From NCBI RefSeq assembly GCF_029850875.1, contig NZ_JAOVAM010000007.1:1-64000 (forward strand): a stretch of DNA of 64,000 bases, given 5' to 3'. The notes beneath the pieces are model-generated. The model saw only the letters and a list, made by a program, of their open reading frames with translations. It made no database searches and was not told the DNA's origin. Positions 7,513 through 14,665 of this stretch are shown piece by piece. Position 1 is the first letter of the stretch. Each line of letters starts with the position of its first letter. Source of the stretch: Rothia similimucilaginosa (GTDB taxonomy: Bacteria > Actinomycetota > Actinomycetes > Actinomycetales > Micrococcaceae). The position numbers and the translations under genes were made by a program.

Positions 7513-10500
7513 ATGACCACGACTGATGAAACTCTCCCCCTGGGGCTCTACGAACATCTCAAGAGCGCATCGCTCATGAGCCGAGCCATCCCTGAAGGCG
7601 CGCAATGGCAGGAAGAAATCCTCGAAAAGGACGACTACAACATCCCCGAACTGCTCACCCAGTTCTTCGCCACCCAGCTGGCCCCCGCCCTCGAAAGCCT
7701 CAAAACCCCCGCAGACCAGGTGGAACTCGTCAACCGCATGATGGAGCTCCTACCGCAGGATGCCGAAGAGCAAAACGACTCGTTGCTGACCGATGACGAC
7801 AGCAACGTAATTCAGATGCGCGAGCTCACCCTCACTGACGCAAAAACTACACGCCCCGATATTCCTCTGAGCGACGTTGCTCTAATGACGAATACTTCTA
7901 AAGACCTGAATCTCAATACTGAAATTCAGAAAGAATTAGAAAGTGCAGACCGTGTAGATTTGCTCTGCTCATTTCTTAAAATGTCCGGCGTTAATAGTTT
8001 GAGTGAGCAGCTTAAAGCTATTAAAAATCGCGGTATTCCTTTCCGCATTATTACCACCACCTACATGGGCGCAACCGACCGCAAGGCTATCGACCGCCTT
8101 GTTGAAAAGTACGGTGCCGAGGTAAAAATCAGTTACCAGGGCGACAGCACCCGCCTGCACGCGAAGGCTTGGTTGTTCCACCGCAATACCGGCATGTCCA
8201 CCGGCTATGTGGGTAGCTCGAACCTGTCCAGTGCCGCGCTCACTGACGGCCTGGAGTGGAATGTTCGTATCTCCAACCCGATTACGCCCGGCCTGATCCG
8301 CCAGTTTGAGGGCCTCTTTGAAAGCTACTGGAAGAGCGGCGATTTCACTCTTTACACCGCCTCTGACAAGGAGAAACAGGAGCTCGACACTGTCCTGGCC
8401 AAGGCGGATATTACCGGCCGTAAAAGCAAGGGCCTGGAGTACGATATCGACTCGTCCCTGCTGGATGTGCACCCGTTCCCGCATCAGGCACGCATGCTTG
8501 AAGAAATGCAGAACGCTCGTTCTAAGGGTCGTCACCGCAACCTCGCCGTGGCCGCAACCGGCACCGGCAAAACCGTATTCTCGGCTCTCGATTACAGGCG
8601 CCTCTGCGAGCAGTCCGGCAAAAAGCTGAAGCTGCTTTTTATTGCGCACCGCAAAGAAATCCTTGACCAGGCGCGCCGCACTTTCGGCGACGTCATGCTA
8701 AAAGGTAATTTCGGTGAGCTCCTGACCGGCGGCAAAAAGCCTGAATACAATGAGGCTGTTTTTGCAACCATTCAAACATTGTCAGGTGCCGCCCTCGAAA
8801 ACTATGCACCGGACTATTTCGACGTCATCATCATGGACGAATGTCACCACATTGAAGCTGCCAGCTGGGACAAAGTTTTCAACTATTTTAAGCCCCGCGA
8901 TTTTATCGGCCTGACCGCAACCCCCGAGCGAGAAGACGGGGTGAACATCGCCGACAAGTACTTTGGCGGCTACGTGGCAACCTCTATCCGCCTGTGGGAC
9001 GCACTCGAAGACAACCTCCTCGTACCCTTCCAGTACTTCGGTATTGCCGACGGCACCGACCTGCGCCACATCAACATTCGGGGTGGCCGGTACGACGAAA
9101 ACGACCTGGCAAAACGGTACACCGACCATGAAGATGCTAAACGCCGCCTGCGCATCATCGTGAAGGAGCTACGCGAGAAGGTCGACAACCCCCTGCGCAT
9201 GAAGGCGCTCGGGTTCTGCGTGAACGTGAAGCACGCCAAATACATGGCACAGAAGTTCAACGAGGTGGGTATTCCCGCTGATTTCTTGGTGGGAGATGAT
9301 ATCTCCAAACGTCGTGATGAGGTTATGAAAAAGTTCATGAGTGACGATCATGAACTTGCTGTTATTTTCACCGTGGACCTATTCAACGAGGGCGTCGATA
9401 TTCCGAACATCGACACGCTTCTGATGCTGCGCCCCACCCAGTCACTCACCCTCTTCCTGCAGCAGCTGGGCCGCGGTCTGCGCCGTGCGCCGTTGAAATC
9501 TGTTCTGACGGTCCTCGACTTTGTGGGACACCAGAACAAGAACTTCATGGTTCACCACAAGTACCGCGCCTTTGTGCGGCAGGGTACCTTGACTGAGCGG
9601 GACATTGAGAGCCCTGAACTGCCGGCTGGCTGTCACTTCCATCTGGACGAGCTGACTCAGAAGCAGGTTCTCATGAAAATTCACGAGTCCCTGCGTATGA
9701 ATAAAAACGCCCTCATCGACACCGTCAAGAACTACCTGGAAAATATGCAGCAAAACTCTGCGGAACCCTATATTCGCCCGACCGTCGTTGACTTCATCAA
9801 CCACTACGGATTGGGACTGCCGCAGATTTACGGCCGTAGTAGCAAGGTGACCCTGCCCGGTGTCACTAAGCCCGTCGCAACGACCTGGACCAGCCTCCAG
9901 GCCGCGAGTGGACTGTACCCCGACCTGGTGGTTCCCTTCCAGGACAATATTTCTCTTGAAGTGAATAGGCGCATTAAGGCACTCAGACACGTGAACGACA
10001 GCTTCCGTATCAATGCCTACCTGGAGCTGCTGAACACGAACATCCTGGAGCAGGATATGACCGATGAACAGCGCCGCCACGCCTGGATGCTTCTGTTTTC
10101 CATCTGGCCGGATGCTAAGTGGGTAGGCTCAACCGAAAGGTTCAGCCTTGACGAAGGTCTGGCAACCCTGCGTAAGAACGGCGGAATACTGCAGGAACTG
10201 GAGAGCATCTGGCAACGCAACGCCATTCTGGACACCAACTCCACCCTGCCACTTTTTGAGGGTGAAGACATTCCACTACGCACTCACGCCTACTACTCTC
10301 GTGAGGAGTTGTTTGCCGGGCTGGCGGGTCAAGGGGCAAGTTTTGGTGTGCCAACCGGTTTCCGGGAGGGAGTCAGAACCTTCAACTCGTCAAACACTAC
10401 TGCGCTTGTGGTGAATTTGGAAAAGTCTGAAAAGCATTTCTCCCCAACCACCATGTACAAGGACTACGCCATTAGCACTGACGAGTTCGCATGGGACTCT

Positions 10501-10743
10501 CAGAGCGCGACGTCCCCCGAAAGTCCGACGGGTCAGCTCTTCCAGCATCATGAAGAGTTGGGGCATCGTATCGTTCTTTTCGTTCGCCGCAACAATAAGG
10601 ATGCTATAGGCACCAGACCCTATATGTGCCTGGGCACCGTGAAATACATTTCCCACGAGGGCTCCAAGCCGATGCATATTCGCTGGTCGTTGGACCGGCC
10701 GATGCCGGCGTCCATGTTCCAGATCGCGAAGATTGCCTCGTAG
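7513..10743 (+). CDS. PLD-nuclease/SF2-helicase protein with DUF3427-type C terminus
   Basis: A 1076-residue multidomain protein. Residues about 120-280 are a phospholipase-D-like (HKD) nuclease domain with HAK (216-218) and GSSN (234-237); the Asp of the classic HKD motif is replaced by His223. A superfamily II helicase follows: Walker A AATGTGKT (347-354), DECHH (442-446), GLTATP (466-471) and the motif VI region QLGRGLRR (651-658). The last about 350 residues match the DUF3427 arrangement seen in such proteins. The family acts on nucleic acid and is often found near defence or repair genes; a defence role here is inference. Codon use between 7860 and 8040 is noticeably AT-rich. It is a single-gene unit with its own terminator. 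Confidence 0.85.
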   Translation: MTTTDETLPLGLYEHLKSASLMSRAIPEGAQWQEEILEKDDYNIPELLTQFFATQLAPALESLKTPADQVELVNRMMELLPQDAEEQNDSLLTDDDSNVIQMRELTLTDAKTTRPDIPLSDVALMTNTSKDLNLNTEIQKELESADRVDLLCSFLKMSGVNSLSEQLKAIKNRGIPFRIITTTYMGATDRKAIDRLVEKYGAEVKISYQGDSTRLHAKAWLFHRNTGMSTGYVGSSNLSSAALTDGLEWNVRISNPITPGLIRQFEGLFESYWKSGDFTLYTASDKEKQELDTVLAKADITGRKSKGLEYDIDSSLLDVHPFPHQARMLEEMQNARSKGRHRNLAVAATGTGKTVFSALDYRRLCEQSGKKLKLLFIAHRKEILDQARRTFGDVMLKGNFGELLTGGKKPEYNEAVFATIQTLSGAALENYAPDYFDVIIMDECHHIEAASWDKVFNYFKPRDFIGLTATPEREDGVNIADKYFGGYVATSIRLWDALEDNLLVPFQYFGIADGTDLRHINIRGGRYDENDLAKRYTDHEDAKRRLRIIVKELREKVDNPLRMKALGFCVNVKHAKYMAQKFNEVGIPADFLVGDDISKRRDEVMKKFMSDDHELAVIFTVDLFNEGVDIPNIDTLLMLRPTQSLTLFLQQLGRGLRRAPLKSVLTVLDFVGHQNKNFMVHHKYRAFVRQGTLTERDIESPELPAGCHFHLDELTQKQVLMKIHESLRMNKNALIDTVKNYLENMQQNSAEPYIRPTVVDFINHYGLGLPQIYGRSSKVTLPGVTKPVATTWTSLQAASGLYPDLVVPFQDNISLEVNRRIKALRHVNDSFRINAYLELLNTNILEQDMTDEQRRHAWMLLFSIWPDAKWVGSTERFSLDEGLATLRKNGGILQELESIWQRNAILDTNSTLPLFEGEDIPLRTHAYYSREELFAGLAGQGASFGVPTGFREGVRTFNSSNTTALVVNLEKSEKHFSPTTMYKDYAISTDEFAWDSQSATSPESPTGQLFQHHEELGHRIVLFVRRNNKDAIGTRPYMCLGTVKYISHEGSKPMHIRWSLDRPMPASMFQIAKIAS

Positions 10744-10765
10744 GCTCTGAATAACCGCAGCAGGC

Positions 10766-10799
10766 GGCCCCGGATGCGTGTGCGTCCGGGGCCATTTTT
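10766..10799 (+). terminator. Terminator after the helicase gene
   Basis: A 9-bp perfect stem (ggccccgga with tccggggcc) is followed by five Ts. The 25 bases at 10750-10774, covering the left arm, are identical to 13064-13088. Confidence 0.9.
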
Positions 10800-10825
10800 G
10801 TTTTACCGTGCCGAAAAATTGTGCC

Positions 10826-10880
10826 ATAGGTTAGCGTCTTTGGTCGTAGTTAAAAACCATGGTCGAAGATACTAGCCTAT
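10826..10880. repeat. Interspersed palindromic repeat, copy 2
   Basis: The left arm ATAGGTTAGCGTCTTTGG and the right arm ending ACTAGCCTAT form a 55-bp imperfect palindrome. The loop has the same GTAGTTAAAA as copy 1. It directly follows a terminator, as copy 3 does. Confidence 0.8.
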
Positions 10881-11165
10881 GGTCCAATTTCTGCTGAGGC
10901 GGCACCTCCGAGGGCGCAGATTTATTTGACGCATAAAACATTGAGAAGCCCGAATAATGACCAACCACCGTCACCATCCTCAAAATAATACAAACGACGA
11001 CAAACATGCGGTAGGGTGGTAACTGTAGTGTTCCATAGCGCATTGACGCGTTTGCTGGGTGCACTACGGGGCTGTTTTTCTTCCGGCAGTCAGTTTGACC
11101 TGCGAAAGACGGCCTGACCAGTAGCTAAATAACACACCATCACCGACGATAGGAGCGTATCTTCT

Positions 11166-11876
11166 ATGGATTCGACCATTCTCAATCGCCGCACCCTGTT
11201 GGGCAGCGGCGCACTCATGGGCCTTGGCGCCCTGCTTGCGGCGTGCGGCCAGCAGGCAAATAACGAGGCGGCAGCCACCGCCTCCGCGGCGCCGAGTGAG
11301 ACCACCTCGGCTACTGCCGCTGCGTCTGGATCGCCTTCGGCGAGTGCAACCCCGTCTACTGTTCGAGGCTATTCGGGTGGATCGAAGGCGCCCGATGGAG
11401 AGTATCGCCCTGCTGATAAGTACGGTCCGGCACAGAATGTACCGAAACCTAATGCTCCGGAGGACGGCTACAACGAAAAGTCTCTGGAGGGTCTCCGCAA
11501 GACTTTGGACGCTTGGATCTTGTGGGGTAATTACGGTACTCAAACTGGCGATTACTCGATGGCATTCAAATTCATGTCCCCTATTTTTGAGAACGAAGTT
11601 AGGGCCTATTCAGATGTCGAGGACCTTTACAAAAGGGGTGGATGGGTCATTGGTGGTATAAACCACTATCTAGCTGACGGGAACCCATGGTCCGAGGATG
11701 GTGAAACCTACTTCTGGAAGGCGTACCGCGAGTGGGACTACGAAACCTATGTTGAATCCGACGGTAGCTGGCGCAAATGGAGTAATGACGATAAGACCGA
11801 TGATACCTTTAAATTTGAGATGAAGCACAACGGGAAAAAATGGGAAATCATGAATTATGAGCCCGTTGAGGACTAA
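11166..11876 (+). CDS. DUF6318-like lipoprotein
   Basis: A 236-residue exported lipoprotein. The signal region has a twin Arg (NRRTLLG, 7-13) and a lipobox LAAC with Cys27 as the predicted lipidated residue. A low-complexity Ala/Ser/Thr linker (about 32-68) is followed by an acidic, Trp/Tyr-rich domain (about 95-236) that resembles the actinobacterial DUF6318 family; function unknown. A ribosome site AGGAG lies about 11 bases upstream. The next gene starts four bases after its stop, so the two are probably one operon ending at the 13074-13118 terminator. Confidence 0.75.
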   Translation: MDSTILNRRTLLGSGALMGLGALLAACGQQANNEAAATASAAPSETTSATAAASGSPSASATPSTVRGYSGGSKAPDGEYRPADKYGPAQNVPKPNAPEDGYNEKSLEGLRKTLDAWILWGNYGTQTGDYSMAFKFMSPIFENEVRAYSDVEDLYKRGGWVIGGINHYLADGNPWSEDGETYFWKAYREWDYETYVESDGSWRKWSNDDKTDDTFKFEMKHNGKKWEIMNYEPVED

Positions 11877-11880
11877 AAGC

Positions 11881-13041
11881 ATGAAAAGTTATAAATTATT
11901 TAAATCACAGACTTTTGCTCTGTTATTTCTTGCTTCTTTTCCTATTTCTGCCACAGCAGCTGTAAATACCAGCGAGTGTTCGTCGGATAATAGCGCAAAA
12001 ATTTGCCAGATACAGACAACCCAAAAGAGTAATAACAAATCTGGCGGTAATCAGTCTACCGGAGGGAATATTGCTAGGGAAAATTATCCATCTCAGCAAT
12101 CCAATTCAGAACCTAGCACCTACACCACCAAAGGCGCCAACGGCCTTACCCTAATTCGTTCCAAAAGTGACTCTAACATCCTTGGCTGCGTAGGTAAGGG
12201 CGGGAAGATTGGACACGTAAAACTCAACAATCTCATCGTTCGTGACGATGGGACCTATATCGATGGTGGCCTCGGCAAGCATAGCCCCACCTCAGAAACC
12301 TGCGTTCCCAACGATACCCGCACCCTCACCAGTGCCGACAGCCCCGGCCCCACCGGCCCAACCTACGAAGAAGTCATGGAGGAAATCCGTCATGCAGCAG
12401 AATCGCTAGAACCCGGCAAGCCCACCCTGCACCAGTCCTACAACAACCCCGCAGGCACCGGACGAGCAGAAGGCGACGCCAACGTCCACAAGGGCGACCA
12501 GATCAACTTCTACGTGAACGACGGAGGCCCCTACCGCCTCGAAGCAGACATGCTCGCCGGACACGTCGAAATTGAGCTCATGCCCTCCTCCTATGTCATC
12601 GAGTACGGCAACGGCGACCAGGCAACCCACTACACCGCTGGTGAACCTTCCCTCACCTACGCTCGCGAACGTCCACGCCGAACGGATACCAGCTACGCTT
12701 ACAAGCGTTCTGGCAACTTTCACGCGTACGCGACCGTGCACTACACTGCTCGTTTCCGTGTGGATGGTGGTCCGTGGCAGATGATGATGGTGACCCCGCA
12801 GGCGACCAGTGACCCGCTGCTGGTGCGTGTGTGGTGGACCGATGTTGGCCGCGTGGCAGGTGACTGCAGCTACGACGACACCAGGTGGGGTTGTAAGAAC
12901 GACCCGACGATGGGCAAGCCGGATAACCCGAACCCCAGGTTGCGCAAGGCTGATATTCGTACTGGTCAGCGTTGGCACCTGAATGATAGCGGTGATGGGG
13001 ATACGGAATATTCGTTGCACCGCGACTGGCCCGATATGTAA
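11881..13041 (+). CDS. Secreted PKD-like protein
   Basis: 386 residues from the ATG at 11881, chosen because it begins a clear signal peptide (MKSYKLFKSQ, hydrophobic core, cleavage near ATA-A, about residue 27); an upstream in-frame ATG at 11857 lies inside the previous gene. Residues 28-95 are Ser/Asn/Gln-rich and encoded by AT-rich DNA. The C-terminal about 200 residues contain a PKD-like beta-sandwich pattern (YGNGDQATHY, SYAYKRSGNFHAYATV, FRVDGGPW). The partner lipoprotein is immediately upstream, so the two may act together at the cell surface. Exact function is unknown. Confidence 0.7.
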   Translation: MKSYKLFKSQTFALLFLASFPISATAAVNTSECSSDNSAKICQIQTTQKSNNKSGGNQSTGGNIARENYPSQQSNSEPSTYTTKGANGLTLIRSKSDSNILGCVGKGGKIGHVKLNNLIVRDDGTYIDGGLGKHSPTSETCVPNDTRTLTSADSPGPTGPTYEEVMEEIRHAAESLEPGKPTLHQSYNNPAGTGRAEGDANVHKGDQINFYVNDGGPYRLEADMLAGHVEIELMPSSYVIEYGNGDQATHYTAGEPSLTYARERPRRTDTSYAYKRSGNFHAYATVHYTARFRVDGGPWQMMMVTPQATSDPLLVRVWWTDVGRVAGDCSYDDTRWGCKNDPTMGKPDNPNPRLRKADIRTGQRWHLNDSGDGDTEYSLHRDWPDM

Positions 13042-13073
13042 ACCAACTCTAACCCAACATATAAATAACCGCA

Positions 13074-13118
13074 GCAGGCGGCCCCGGACATGTAAGCGTC
13101 CGGGGCCGCCTGCTTTTT
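13074..13118 (+). terminator. Terminator after the lipoprotein/PKD operon
   Basis: A 15-bp perfect stem (gcaggcggccccgga, 13074-13088, with its complement at 13099-13113) is followed by TTTTT. Its left part belongs to a 25-bp block shared exactly with 10750-10774. Confidence 0.93.
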
Positions 13119-13133
13119 AGACAGAGGTTTTCG

Positions 13134-13188
13134 GTAGGTTAGTGTCTTCACGGTGGGTCTTTAACCCGCATTAAAGTCACTAACCTAT
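13134..13188. repeat. Interspersed palindromic repeat, copy 3
   Basis: The left arm TAGGTTAGTGTCTT and the right arm AAAGTCACTAACCTA pair with one mismatch, and an inner gggt/accc stem sits in the loop. Further CTATCGA motifs follow to about 13230. Confidence 0.8.
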
Positions 13189-13269
13189 CGACAGGGCCGT
13201 AACCTATCGAAGAATCCCCCTATCGACAAACCCCCGCACCCATACCGCGTAACAACCCGTAACACCCCC

Positions 13270-13298
13270 TTGTGGCATACCCCCCTAGGGTATATAAT
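13270..13298 (+). promoter_or_regulatory. csoR promoter with CsoR-like operator
   Basis: -35 TTGTGG (13270-13275), a 17-bp spacer and -10 TATAAT (13293-13298) are followed by six bases and the csoR ATG. The palindrome ATACCCCCCTAGGGTAT (13277-13293) fills the spacer almost exactly. GC-rich palindromes of this kind are known CsoR operators, so binding of apo-CsoR would block the promoter and copper would release it. The transcript is predicted to be leaderless. Confidence 0.8.
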
Positions 13299-13304
13299 GA
13301 AGCC

Positions 13305-13742
13305 ATGGAAACCACTAGCAACCAGTGCTGTCACAGCACATCCACCCAGGTCAGCACCGCATCCGGCACGCCCACTGAAAACCCCACTGAGGAACCCACC
13401 GAGGCGCACACCGGCGCATGCTGCAGCGGCGAGGCACCCAAAACCCAGCACGGTTACACCTCCAACAAAGAGGCGCACCTCAAGCGCCTGCGCCGCATCG
13501 AAGGGCAGGTTCGCGGCATCGCCCGCATGGTCGACGAAGATAAATACTGCATTGACATCCTCACCCAGGTTGCTGCGGTCTCCAAGGCGCTCCACGCAGT
13601 CTCTCTGAACCTACTCGAAGAGCACATCGGTCACTGCGTAACCGGCGCCGCCGTCGAATCCGAACGCACCGGCGACCCGACCATCGCAGAAGCCAAGGTC
13701 AAAGAGGCAACCGCCGCGATCTCCCGCCTCATGCGCAGCTAA
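13305..13742 (+). CDS. csoR: Copper-sensing transcriptional repressor CsoR
   Basis: 145 residues. The conserved CsoR/RcnR core starts near residue 55 (LKRLRRIEGQVRGIARM) and carries the Cu(I) ligands Cys82, His107 and Cys111, with the 25- and 4-residue spacing of Mycobacterium CsoR. An unusual N-terminal extension of about 50 residues contains two CC pairs (8-9 and 39-40) and a His, possibly extra metal ligands. The ATG at 13305 is preferred over an upstream GTG at 13272 because it sits six bases after TATAAT. It heads the copper operon and probably represses it. Confidence 0.93.
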   Translation: METTSNQCCHSTSTQVSTASGTPTENPTEEPTEAHTGACCSGEAPKTQHGYTSNKEAHLKRLRRIEGQVRGIARMVDEDKYCIDILTQVAAVSKALHAVSLNLLEEHIGHCVTGAAVESERTGDPTIAEAKVKEATAAISRLMRS

Positions 13743-13805
13743 ACGCCCCGCACCTAAACACCGGGCGGGCCCAAGTTTTCAACCCATTATCGAAAGGAAA
13801 TCATC

Positions 13806-14021
13806 ATGAGCACCACCACCGTTAAGGCAACCGGCCTGACCTGCAACCACTGCGCTATGAGCGTCAGCGAAGAGGTCAGCGAAGTTCCCGGCGTGACCGG
13901 CGTGACCGTGGACGTCGTCAAGGACGGCGTTTCCACCGTGACCATTGAGCACGAGGGCACCCTCAGCACCCAGGCTGTTGCAGACGCTATCGTGGAGGCT
14001 GGCTACACCCCTGCCGTCTAG
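13806..14021 (+). CDS. copZ: Copper chaperone CopZ
   Basis: A 71-residue heavy-metal-associated domain. LTCNHC (11-16) gives the Cu(I) ligands Cys13 and Cys16, and the remaining sequence fits the beta-alpha-beta-beta-alpha-beta fold. It carries cytosolic Cu(I) to the CopA ATPase and may load CsoR. AAAGGA precedes the ATG. It lies between csoR and the unknown gene at 14051. Confidence 0.94.
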   Translation: MSTTTVKATGLTCNHCAMSVSEEVSEVPGVTGVTVDVVKDGVSTVTIEHEGTLSTQAVADAIVEAGYTPAV

Positions 14022-14050
14022 CGCGGTAGCCGGCTCGATTAGGAGTCATC

Positions 14051-14437
14051 ATGGCTTACCCTCCGCAGTACATTGCGATGGTTGTTGGCGCGGTTCGCAC
14101 CCTTGTCGGCACCGAAAACATGCACCTGCGCGACGCGATCACCCGCGTGGCCAGGCAGATGAATCTGGATGCGGCGCTGGTCGATTCGTGGGTGAAGCAG
14201 AGCCCCGAATATACGGCGCGTGAGGATGCGCCCGGTGCGGCACGACGTAGCGGCACGAGCGCGAATAAACGTTCCGCCGAGCACGAGCAGGGCGTGAAAG
14301 CGCGCGAGAAGGCGAACGCTTCACCGTTCCCGCGGGCTGCCGTGAAACGTGCCTACAGTGTGTCTGATCGTGGCGCGAAGGTGACCGGTATTCGCCCGCG
14401 CACGAGCAGGCCGGATGGGATGCCCGGCGACCCCTGA
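14051..14437 (+). CDS. Hypothetical protein in the copper operon
   Basis: I do not recognise this 128-residue protein. It starts 29 bases after copZ behind an AGGAG site, so it belongs to the operon. Residues 1-50 look helical and could be a small folded domain (AVRTLVG, LRDAITRVARQM, AALVDSWVKQ). The rest is a basic, low-complexity tail rich in Arg, Ala and Lys. It has no Cys and one His, so it is not an obvious copper-binding protein. A nucleic-acid or membrane-surface role is possible but only a guess. Confidence 0.6.
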   Translation: MAYPPQYIAMVVGAVRTLVGTENMHLRDAITRVARQMNLDAALVDSWVKQSPEYTAREDAPGAARRSGTSANKRSAEHEQGVKAREKANASPFPRAAVKRAYSVSDRGAKVTGIRPRTSRPDGMPGDP

Positions 14438-14583
14438 GCCGCCGCAACCCTACCCTCGCCGCCGCTTTCACAGCCGCAGCCTTACTCCCGCCGCCGCGTT
14501 TACAGCCTCGCTGTTTTATCCGCAGCTTTCGCCCTCGCGCGACACCCTCAGTACTGCACCCTAAACACTGCACCATACACTGT

Positions 14584-14615
14584 CCGGGACGGGGTCCTTC
14601 GGGGCCCCTCCCCCG
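14584..14615 (+). promoter_or_regulatory. UUCG-capped hairpin upstream of copA
   Basis: A 7-bp stem with a TTCG tetraloop (14591-14608) is extended by an outer CCGGG/CCCGG pairing. A T-rich stretch follows 20-40 bases later, just before the copA ribosome site. It could be an attenuator or an RNA stabiliser setting the copZ to copA ratio. Confidence 0.5.
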
Positions 14616-14665
14616 GCTTGGTGTACCTTTTTCTACCCCCCTTTTTTTGAGTTTAAGGAAGTATT

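Larger units (their letters stand above)
10744..11165. other. Intergenic region with terminator and repeat
   Basis: Contains the terminator at 10766-10799, palindromic repeat copy 2 at 10826-10880 and the promoter region of the lipoprotein gene. I see no coding signal in it. Confidence 0.6.

Noticed and set aside
13272-13304. GTG start eleven codons upstream for csoR
   Set aside because: These codons are the promoter spacer and -10; the ATG at 13305 fits the promoter.
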